Positions 58,033 through 64,000 of a DNA stretch of 64,000 nt are shown in pieces. The position numbers and the translations under genes are program-made. How positions within the stretch are numbered: position 1 is the stretch's first letter; every line of letters begins with the position of its first letter. The notes under the pieces are model-generated. The model was not told the DNA's origin and made no database searches. It worked only from the letters and a program-made list of their open reading frames with translations. Origin of the DNA: Nocardioides sp. WS12 (GTDB taxonomy: Bacteria > Actinomycetota > Actinomycetes > Propionibacteriales > Nocardioidaceae); NCBI RefSeq assembly GCF_014108865.1, contig NZ_CP053928.1:1488001-1552000 (forward strand). Reading direction: 5' to 3'.

Positions 58033-58830
58033 TCACGGCATCGTGTAGCCACCACTCACGCTGAACAGCTGCCCGGTCACCTGACGCGACATCTTCTCCG
58101 ACGCCAGGAACAGCACCGACGCGGCGACGTCCTCGGCGCTGGTCAGCCGAGCCAGGGGCGTGTCCTTGAGCAGGTACTCCGCCTGGTCGTCGGTGAAGAC
58201 GTTGTCCTTGCCGACGGACCAGAGGCTGCCGGCGCCGACGGCCTCGGGGCTGTCGGGGACGACCAGCCCCGGGCAGATGATGTTGGAACGGATGCCGTGG
58301 CGACCGTGCTCACGGGCGGTCGTCCGGGCCAGTGCGACGACGGCCGCCTTCGTTGCGCCGTACACGCCCTGGCGGATCTGGCCGAAGGCAGACTCGCTGG
58401 CGATGAAGACGATGGAGCCCTGGCCCTGCTCGCGCATGGGGGAGAGGACGGCCTGGGTCGCGGCGATGGCGGTGAAGAAGTTGATCTCGACCGTCTTCTG
58501 CCAGTTTGCGCGGTCGGTGTTCTTCGCGATGAAGCCCGGCACGCTCCATCCGGCGTTGTTGACGAGTACGTCGACGCCGCCCCACGCCTCGACGCAATGA
58601 TCGGCCGCACGCTGCGCTTCGCCCTCGTCGGTCAGGTCACCCACCACCACCTCGATCCCCGCGGCGCCGCGGCCCATGGCCTCGGCGGCGACCCGCTCAG
58701 CCTGGGCGCCGTCGATGTCGGACAGCACGATCCGGCTGCCCTCGGCGGCGAAGGCATGGACGATGCCGCGGCCGATGTTGGAGGCGCCACCGGTGATCAG
58801 TACGCGCGCGTCCTTCAGTCCCAGGTCCAT
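58033..58830 (-). CDS. short-chain dehydrogenase
   Basis: 265-aa SDR. The cofactor motif is TGGASNIGRGIVHAF, then DIDGAQAERVA, VNNAGWSVPGF, and the catalytic Ser-Tyr-Lys in ASESAFGQIRQGVYGATKAA. It ends VTGQLFSVSGGYTMP. The ATG at 58830 has AGGAG at 7-base spacing; GTG 58836 is a weaker alternative. It is alone on the minus strand, convergent with the hydratase and divergent from the yrbE-mce operon, so its promoter region shares the motif A/B cluster at 58910-58940. Substrate unknown. Confidence 0.9.
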   Translation of the reverse strand: MDLGLKDARVLITGGASNIGRGIVHAFAAEGSRIVLSDIDGAQAERVAAEAMGRGAAGIEVVVGDLTDEGEAQRAADHCVEAWGGVDVLVNNAGWSVPGFIAKNTDRANWQKTVEINFFTAIAATQAVLSPMREQGQGSIVFIASESAFGQIRQGVYGATKAAVVALARTTAREHGRHGIRSNIICPGLVVPDSPEAVGAGSLWSVGKDNVFTDDQAEYLLKDTPLARLTSAEDVAASVLFLASEKMSRQVTGQLFSVSGGYTMP

Positions 58831-58909
58831 CTGCACTCTCCTTTGAGCGGCGGTCGGTATTCATCTCCAGCGTGACGCTTGACACGTCGATGCGGTCGCC
58901 CTAGCGTTC

Positions 58910-58940
58910 CATAAGTAGAGTTACCTTAATCTAGATTCAA
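58910..58940. promoter_or_regulatory. tandem motif B and motif A at mce promoter
   Basis: CATAAGTAGAGTTACC (58910-58925) matches the ferredoxin-operon motif B in 13 of 16 positions. It is followed immediately, sharing one base, by motif A CTTAATCTAGATTCAA (58925-58940). TAGATT at 58932-58937 fits a -10, giving a leader of about 24 bases with GGGGG before ATG 58968. This is the only place where both motifs adjoin, suggesting dual control of lipid import. Confidence 0.68.
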
Positions 58941-58967
58941 ATTTACCGGAAGTGCTGGGGGATTGCG

Positions 58968-59735
58968 ATGGCGTCAGTGGTCGAGGCTGCGGCCAAGCCG
59001 ACGCGTGAGCTCGGCGGGATCCTGGCGATGACGCTGGATGCCCTGGTCATCATGTTCACCAAGCGGTTCTCGTGGCGCGAGGCCGTGCAGCAGGCGTGGT
59101 TCATCACGAGGGTCTCGCTGCTGCCGACCCTGCTGGTGATGCTCGGCTTCACGCTGCTGGTGATCTTCGAGGTCAACCTGTTGCTCAAGGACCTCGGCGC
59201 GCTCGACCTCTCGGGCGGCATCGCCGGGATCGCGTCCGTGCAGCAGATCGGTCCGTTCGTCACGGTCGTGGTGGTGGCCGGTGCCGGCGGCACCGCGATG
59301 TGTGCGGACCTCGCGGCGCGCACCATCCGTGAGGAGATCGCGGCCATGCAGGTGCTGGGCATCGACCCGATCCAGCGGCTCGTCGTACCCCGGATCGTCG
59401 CCGCGGTCATGGTGACCCTCGTCCTCAACGTCCTGATCTGCGCCGGTGGCCTGACGGGTGGCTACTTCTTCTCGGTCTACCTCCAGGGCGTCAATCCGGG
59501 TGCGTACGTCGCCAGCATCCCCCTGTTCACCGGGATCCCGGAGCTGATGTTCTCCATGATCAAGGCCTTCATCTTCGGCCTGATCGCCGCGCTCATCGCG
59601 TGCTATCGCGGCCTCAACGTGGCCGGTGGTTCCAAGGGTGTCGGTGACGCCGTCAACCAGGCCGTGGTCATCACCGTGGCCGTGCTCGTTCCCGTCAGCC
59701 TGACCATCAGCCTGATCCAGTTCGCGATCCTCTGA
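58968..59735 (+). CDS. YrbE/MlaE-type permease, first copy
   Basis: 255-aa integral membrane permease of an Mce lipid importer. It has about five membrane segments, the MlaE-family core AGAGGTAMCADLAARTIREEIAAMQVLGIDPIQRLVVPRI (the EEIDAM-like loop contacting the ATPase) and GLIAALIACYRGLNVAGGSKGVGDAVNQAVV at the C-terminus. It pairs with the second YrbE (59743) in the membrane and works with the Mce proteins that follow. The ATPase MceG/Mkl is normally encoded elsewhere. The ATG at 58968 has GGGGG upstream. First gene of the operon. Confidence 0.93.
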   Translation: MASVVEAAAKPTRELGGILAMTLDALVIMFTKRFSWREAVQQAWFITRVSLLPTLLVMLGFTLLVIFEVNLLLKDLGALDLSGGIAGIASVQQIGPFVTVVVVAGAGGTAMCADLAARTIREEIAAMQVLGIDPIQRLVVPRIVAAVMVTLVLNVLICAGGLTGGYFFSVYLQGVNPGAYVASIPLFTGIPELMFSMIKAFIFGLIAALIACYRGLNVAGGSKGVGDAVNQAVVITVAVLVPVSLTISLIQFAIL

Positions 59736-59742
59736 GGCCCTG

Positions 59743-60582
59743 ATGTCTTCCCTTTCGCCCAAGCTCGAAGCCGTACGTCGCGCGCCGCTCCGGACGCTCG
59801 ACGCCATCGGCACGCACGGTCTCTTCTATGCCCGCGTGCTGACCGGGATCCCGCGGGCGCTCCGTCGCCACCCCGGTGAGATCGTCAAGTTGATCGCCGA
59901 GCTCGGCACCGGTACGGGGGCGCTCGCCCTTGTCGGTGGCTCGATCGTGATCGTCGCCTCGATCACCTTCTTCGCCGGCGCGGTGGCCGCGGCGCAGGGC
60001 TTCGAGTCGTCCTCCAGCCTCGGTGTCGGATCACTCAGCCCGCTGCTGGCCGCCTTCTTCACGGCCCGGCTGTCGACGCCGCTGCTCGCCGGTGTCGCCC
60101 TGTCGGTGACCCTCGGTGCCGCCACGACGTCCCAGCTCGGCGCGATGCGGATCAGCGAGGAGATCGACGCGATCGAGGTGATGGCCATCCCGTCGCTGCC
60201 CTACCTCGCGACCACGCGCGTCGCCGCGGGAATGACCGTGATCACCCCGCTCTACATCTTCGCGACGCTCGGCGGGTTCTTGGCCGACTACCTGCTGCTG
60301 GTCTTCTTCTACGACGTCGGCGCGGGCAACTTTTCCCACTACTTCTTCCTGTACCTGCACCCAATGGACATCGTCTTCTCCTACATCCAGGTGCTCGGCA
60401 TGGTCATCGTGGTGATGCTCGTGCACACGTTCTACGGCTACACCGCGAGCGGCGGTCCGGCGGGAGTCGGCGAGGCCGTGGGCCGTTCGGTCCGAGCCTC
60501 GTTGAGCGGCGTGATGATCGTGAACCTGCTCATCGCGATGGCCATCTACTCGAACTTCAACACCTTCCACCTGGGCGGCTGA
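59743..60582 (+). CDS. YrbE/MlaE-type permease, second copy
   Basis: 279-aa permease paralogous to the first. The family loop reads LGAMRISEEIDAIEVMAIPSLPYLATTRV, and the C-terminal VHTFYGYTASGGPAGVGEAVGRSVRASL is typical of YrbEB proteins. About five to six membrane segments. The ATG at 59743 lies 7 bases after the first permease stop. Two unequal YrbE copies followed directly by Mce genes is the standard actinobacterial mce order. Together with its partner it forms the channel for the lipid or steroid-like substrate. Confidence 0.93.
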   Translation: MSSLSPKLEAVRRAPLRTLDAIGTHGLFYARVLTGIPRALRRHPGEIVKLIAELGTGTGALALVGGSIVIVASITFFAGAVAAAQGFESSSSLGVGSLSPLLAAFFTARLSTPLLAGVALSVTLGAATTSQLGAMRISEEIDAIEVMAIPSLPYLATTRVAAGMTVITPLYIFATLGGFLADYLLLVFFYDVGAGNFSHYFFLYLHPMDIVFSYIQVLGMVIVVMLVHTFYGYTASGGPAGVGEAVGRSVRASLSGVMIVNLLIAMAIYSNFNTFHLGG

Positions 60583-60585
60583 GAG

Positions 60586-61671
60586 ATGAGCAGAGTCACG
60601 TCACCGAGGACGACCCGGATTGCGGGGATGGGCCTGATCCTCGTCGTGGTCGCCGCGGTCGCACTCACCGGAGCGTTGTACGGGCGCGCGTTCAGCAACC
60701 CGGCCGAGGTCACGGTGCAGACCTCCCGTGCCGGACTGGTCATGGACCCGGGCGGCAAGGTCAAGATGCGCGGCGTCGAGATCGGTCGGGTCGGCTCCGT
60801 CCGCCCGGTGGGCGACGCCGTCGAGATCGTCCTGGAGATCGATCGTGACGAGCTCGACGGGGTTCCTGCTGACGTCGTCGCAGAGATCCGTGCGACCACC
60901 GTCTTCGGCGCCAAGTACGTCGAACTGGTCCCGCCTGCTGCCGGCGGAAACGGCTCGCTCACCGACGGCGCGGTGATCCGGGCCTCGGGTGTGACCACCG
61001 AGATCAACACGGTCTTCGACGGACTGGACCGGGTGCTGAGCGGGATCGACATCGCGAGCCTGAACGGCACCCTGACCGTACTTGCCACCAGCCTGTCGGG
61101 CCGCGGTGACGACATCGTTGCGATCGCGGCGAAGGCAGACGCCTATCTGACGAAGTTCGAGCCGCTCCTCCCGCAACTGCGCAAGGACCTGCTCGAGGTG
61201 GCGCGGTTCGCCCGCCTTGCTGTCGAGGTGTCGCCGGCGTTGCTGGCCATCTTGCGCAATGCGACGGTGACGGCCGGGACGATCGCCGACGAGGAGCAGG
61301 CCCTGCACCGGGTGCTCGTGGACCTCTCACTTCTCGGCGGTCGTGCTGCGGACTTCCTCGGGGACAACGGTGACGCTCTCGCGACCTTGCTGGAGTCGGC
61401 CCGGCCCACGGCGGCCACCCTGCGCGCCTACTCCACCGAACTGCCCTGCTTCCTCAAGGGCCTCGACGAGACCCGCAAGGTCATGGCCGACGTCATCGGT
61501 GGCACGGACGCCTCGTTGCGTGCGCTGGTGAGTGTTCGCTCCGAGCTGTCGCACTACACGGTGCCGAAGGACCTGCCGGGCCTGCCCGAGGACCGCGGCC
61601 CGGACTGCCATGGCCTGCCGCGCCTGAAGAACAGCCAGATCCCGATTCCCGAGCGGGGGACTGCACAGTGA
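60586..61671 (+). CDS. Mce-family protein, first (MceA-like position)
   Basis: 361-aa cell-envelope protein. N-terminal membrane anchor GLILVVVAAVALTGALYG at about residues 15-33 is followed by one MCE/MlaD domain (EVTVQTSRAGLVMDPGGKVKMRGVEIGRVGSV), then a long helical region. The helical part assembles with other Mce chains into a tube that carries lipid across the periplasm. The ATG at 60586 lies 3 bases after the permease stop, and the stop overlaps the next mce gene (ATGA-like, 61668). A two-Cys C-terminal region (LPCFLKG, PDCHGLP) is normal for MceA-type proteins. Confidence 0.92.
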   Translation: MSRVTSPRTTRIAGMGLILVVVAAVALTGALYGRAFSNPAEVTVQTSRAGLVMDPGGKVKMRGVEIGRVGSVRPVGDAVEIVLEIDRDELDGVPADVVAEIRATTVFGAKYVELVPPAAGGNGSLTDGAVIRASGVTTEINTVFDGLDRVLSGIDIASLNGTLTVLATSLSGRGDDIVAIAAKADAYLTKFEPLLPQLRKDLLEVARFARLAVEVSPALLAILRNATVTAGTIADEEQALHRVLVDLSLLGGRAADFLGDNGDALATLLESARPTAATLRAYSTELPCFLKGLDETRKVMADVIGGTDASLRALVSVRSELSHYTVPKDLPGLPEDRGPDCHGLPRLKNSQIPIPERGTAQ

Positions 61672-62711
61672 AGATCCACGCAGAAGCGATCAAGCTCGCG
61701 ATCTTCGGCATCGTCGGCGTGCTGGTGCTCGGCCTGCTCTACCTCACGCTGGGTGAGACCCGGCTGGGCCCGACCCGCAGCTACCGCGTCGTGATGACCG
61801 ACGTGAGCGGGCTGCAGGGCGGCGATGTCGTCCGGGTCGCCGGCGTCCGGGTCGGCCAGGTGGACGGCCTCGACGTGATCGACGGCAACCGCGTCGAGGT
61901 CTCCTTCCAGGTCGACGAGTCGCAGACGTTGACCGACTCGACCGACGTCCTCGTGCGCTACGAGAACCTGCTCGGCGACCGGTACCTCGAGCTCCGGCAG
62001 CCGCCGAACATGGGCAAGCCGCTCGCTGACGGAGCCACGATCCCGGTCGACCGGACCACGCCCGCGCTCGACCTCGACGTGCTGCTCAACGGCTTCCGCC
62101 CGCTCTTCCGCGGACTCGAGCCGACCGAGGTCAACGAGCTGGCCGAGAACCTGATCGCCACCCTCCAGGGCAGGGGCGGCACGGTCGAGTCGCTCCTCGC
62201 GAAGACCTCGAGCCTCACCAACGGGCTGGCCGACGACAGTACGGCGATCACCTCGCTCATCGACAACCTCGACGTGCTGCTGGGCAGCCTGGACACCCGC
62301 GATGTCCAGCTGCGCCAGACGATCGGCCAGTTCCAGGAGCTGGTGTCGGGACTGGCGAACGACAAGGACCCCATCGCAACGTCCGTCACCTCGATCAACC
62401 GGATGGCCGCTGCCCTGGCTGACCTCTTCAACGACGGGCGCGAGCCCTTCAAGCAGACCGTGATCGCAGTCAAGGACCTGGCGAAGTTGCTGAACACGAA
62501 CACGAAGACCCTGAACAAGGTGCTGGCCTCGTTGCCCGGTGCCTACCAGGTGCTGGACCGGATCGGCTCCCACGGCAACACCTTCAACTTCTACCTCTGC
62601 GCGGTGCAGGTCGTGATCAGCGGACCGGGCGGCAAGCCCATCAAGACGCCCATGGTCCGCAGCCAGACCGAGAGGTGCCAGGACAATCCGGAGAGGAGGG
62701 GCCAGCGATGA
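61668..62711 (+). CDS. Mce-family protein, second (MceB-like position)
   Basis: 347-aa Mce protein. The anchor is AIFGIVGVLVLGLLYLTLGE, followed by the MCE domain (SYRVVMTDVSGLQGGDVVRVAGVRVGQVDGLDV) and a coiled helical tail rich in leucine and asparagine. The family-typical YENLLGDRYLEL is present. GTG 61668 overlaps the previous stop (GTGA). The C-terminus has the paired Cys (FYLCAVQV, ERCQDN) often seen in MceB proteins. Part of the lipid-importer tube. Confidence 0.92.
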   Translation: MKIHAEAIKLAIFGIVGVLVLGLLYLTLGETRLGPTRSYRVVMTDVSGLQGGDVVRVAGVRVGQVDGLDVIDGNRVEVSFQVDESQTLTDSTDVLVRYENLLGDRYLELRQPPNMGKPLADGATIPVDRTTPALDLDVLLNGFRPLFRGLEPTEVNELAENLIATLQGRGGTVESLLAKTSSLTNGLADDSTAITSLIDNLDVLLGSLDTRDVQLRQTIGQFQELVSGLANDKDPIATSVTSINRMAAALADLFNDGREPFKQTVIAVKDLAKLLNTNTKTLNKVLASLPGAYQVLDRIGSHGNTFNFYLCAVQVVISGPGGKPIKTPMVRSQTERCQDNPERRGQR

Positions 62712-63739
62712 AGATGTTCCGTGAACGCAACCCGTTGCCGCTGGGCCTGGTCGTCGTGGTGGGCCTGGTCATGACCCTGCTCCTCGTGCTCAACATCGAC
62801 GGCGTCGTCGGCGCCTTCGGGCGCAAGTACAGCGTGATGCTGCCCGAAGCAGCAGGCATCAAGCAGGGCGACCCGGTCCGGGTCAGCGGCCTGACCGTCG
62901 GTCGTGTCGGCGAGGTGAGCCTCGAGGGCGAGGGGGTCCTCGTCGAGTTCGGCCTCACCGAGACCGGTATCGAACTCGGCAAGGAGACGACGGCCGAAGT
63001 CAGCGTCGAAACCGTGCTCGGCGACAAGGCGCTCGTCCTCACCTCCCAGGGCGGCGGCACCCTCGCCGAAGGCGACCGGATCCCGATCGAGCGGGCGAGC
63101 GTCCCGTACGAGGTGACCGATGCACTCGCCGAGCTCCAGCAGGAGACCGAGGAGATCGACGTCGACAAGGTTGCGACAGCGCTCGAGACCGTGGCTGGAA
63201 CCCTCGAGGGCGCAACCCCCGAGCTCGGCAACGCGATCACCGGAATGAGCCGGCTGTCGCAGACGATCAGCAGTCGCGACGACTCGTTGCGCAGCCTGCT
63301 CGCCAACGCCGATCAGTTCAGCGACGTGCTCGCGGACCGCAGCGGCGACCTGACCGCGCTGATGAAGGACGGCAACGTGCTGTTCACCGAGCTCCTGAAG
63401 AGGCGCAACGACATCACGGCACTGCTCGAGAACCTGTCGGCGATGGCGATCGAGTTGCGCGGCCTCGTCGCGGACAACAAGGACACGATCGGACCCGCGC
63501 TCCAGGAGCTCAACACCGTGATCGGCACCCTGCAGCAGAACAAGACCAACATCAGCAAGACACTGACGGGGATGTCGGTCTACGCCACCGGCCTCGGCGA
63601 GGTCGTCTCCAGCGGCGAGTTCTTCTCGGCGTACCTCCAGAACCTGCTGCCCGGCAACATGCTCCAGCCCGGGATCTCGGAGCTGGGCCTGTCGGGTGTC
63701 GACCTGAGCGGACTGCTCGGAGGAGGTACCACCCCATGA
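62708..63739 (+). CDS. Mce-family protein, third (MceC-like position)
   Basis: 343-aa Mce protein. The anchor is LPLGLVVVVGLVMTLLLVLNI, then the MCE domain (KYSVMLPEAAGIKQGDPVRVSGLTVGRVGEV) and VSVETVLGDKALVL, followed by a long helical stretch containing ELQQETEEIDVDKVATALETV. The ATG at 62708 overlaps the previous stop (ATGA). The glycine-rich end GLSGVDLSGLLGGGTTP is characteristic of MceC-position proteins. The next mce gene overlaps its stop (ATGA at 63736). Confidence 0.92.
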   Translation: MKMFRERNPLPLGLVVVVGLVMTLLLVLNIDGVVGAFGRKYSVMLPEAAGIKQGDPVRVSGLTVGRVGEVSLEGEGVLVEFGLTETGIELGKETTAEVSVETVLGDKALVLTSQGGGTLAEGDRIPIERASVPYEVTDALAELQQETEEIDVDKVATALETVAGTLEGATPELGNAITGMSRLSQTISSRDDSLRSLLANADQFSDVLADRSGDLTALMKDGNVLFTELLKRRNDITALLENLSAMAIELRGLVADNKDTIGPALQELNTVIGTLQQNKTNISKTLTGMSVYATGLGEVVSSGEFFSAYLQNLLPGNMLQPGISELGLSGVDLSGLLGGGTTP

Positions 63740-64000
63740 GCACGATCAAGAAGATCCTCGCCACCCCGCGTCTGCGCCTGCTTCTCGCGCTCGCCCTGGT
63801 CGCCGTCGCCGTCCTCACGGTCGGCTTCCGCGACAAGGGGAGCACCGACCTGGTCGCATGGTTCCCGAGCACCGACGGCATCTACGCCGGTGACGAGGTG
63901 CGGGTGCTGGGTGTCCCGGTCGGCAAGATCGACAGCATCGACCCCGACGGCACCAAGGTGCGGGTGGCCTTCCACGTGAACTCCGACATCAAGATCCCCA
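63736..64000 (+). CDS. Mce-family protein, fourth, 3'-truncated by window edge
   Basis: First 88 codons of a fourth mce gene (MceD-like position). The anchor LLLALALVAVAVLTVGF follows a short basic start (MSTIKKILATPRLR). The MCE domain begins DLVAWFPSTDGIYAGDEVRVLGVPVGKID. The ATG at 63736 overlaps the preceding stop. The rest of the operon lies beyond the window; a full locus normally has six mce genes. Confidence 0.92.
   Translation, partial: MSTIKKILATPRLRLLLALALVAVAVLTVGFRDKGSTDLVAWFPSTDGIYAGDEVRVLGVPVGKIDSIDPDGTKVRVAFHVNSDIKIP

Noticed and set aside
58925..58940. Motif A as a KstR/KstR2 (cholesterol regulon) operator
   Set aside because: The half-site spacing and sequence differ from the KstR and KstR2 consensus sequences known to me, and no signature cholesterol ring-degradation genes are in the window.

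Overview
The window is a gene-dense, high-GC stretch from an actinobacterium. Frequent GTG starts, 4-base ATGA/GTGA overlaps between genes, a YrbE/Mce lipid-import operon, an F420-type luciferase-like oxidoreductase and an AveC-like membrane protein fit the Mycobacteriales/Propionibacteriales; a Nocardioides-like organism is my best inference, not a demonstration. Almost every gene belongs to acyl-CoA, oxygenase or transport chemistry, so the window reads as a catabolic island for a hydrophobic, probably polycyclic, isoprenoid or alkyl-aromatic carboxylic acid. I could not identify the substrate.

Layout. 1-1.3 kb: end of an aldehyde dehydrogenase. 1.3-3.4 kb: a TetR regulator divergent from an SCP2 lipid-carrier protein and a short-chain dehydrogenase (SDR). 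3.4-8.8 kb (minus strand): acyl-CoA acetyltransferase and acyl-CoA dehydrogenase, then a coupled trio of APH-like kinase, nitroreductase and metallo-beta-lactamase hydrolase. 8.9-14.1 kb (plus): R-specific hydratase, SDR, three crotonases and a CoA ligase. 14.1-23.1 kb (plus): a second ligase, a two-subunit Rieske dioxygenase, a small unknown protein, a CoA-transferase, a thiolase, an HMG-CoA-synthase-like/DUF35 fusion and a lipid-transfer-type thiolase. 23.1-28.8 kb: two flavin oxidases, a SnoaL-crotonase fusion, a membrane protein and an acyl-CoA dehydrogenase. 28.9-30.4 kb: [3Fe-4S] ferredoxin and its reductase.

31.1-41.9 kb is the most unusual part: a tightly coupled nine-gene operon behind a divergent TetR gene. 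It holds three paralogues related to rifampin phosphotransferase that carry the substrate-binding and phosphohistidine parts but no ATP-grasp. It also holds one pyruvate-phosphate-dikinase-like ATP-grasp protein that lacks the PEP/pyruvate barrel, a small winged-helix-like partner, two lipocalin-like DUF7064/7065-type proteins, an F420-type oxidoreductase and a Tyr-phosphatase-like protein. I propose a split dikinase system that phosphorylates a pathway intermediate. 41.9-43.05 kb is a one-gene cassette bounded by near-identical palindromic repeats.

43-47.6 kb (minus): flavin oxidase, membrane protein, APH-like kinase and a third DUF7065-type protein. 47.7-49.2 kb: AveC-like membrane protein and TetR. 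49.4-54.1 kb: a branched-chain-amino-acid-type ABC importer whose two permeases and one ATPase are fused in a single chain. 54.1-58.8 kb: TetR, acyl-CoA dehydrogenase, CitE-like lyase, double-hotdog hydratase and SDR. 59-64 kb: the start of a yrbE-yrbE-mce operon, cut by the window end.

Two recurrent palindromic promoter motifs tie the scattered operons together. Motif A (TNNAAT-N4-ATTNNA) lies at about 6369, 8835, 14089, 24391, 49282, 56040 and 58925. Motif B (CATAAGT-N3-GTTATG) lies at 1988, 28896 and, degenerate, 58910. I infer at least two regulons that share the mce operon. No intergenic gap exceeds 300 bases. I saw no tRNA, rRNA, CRISPR array or transposase.
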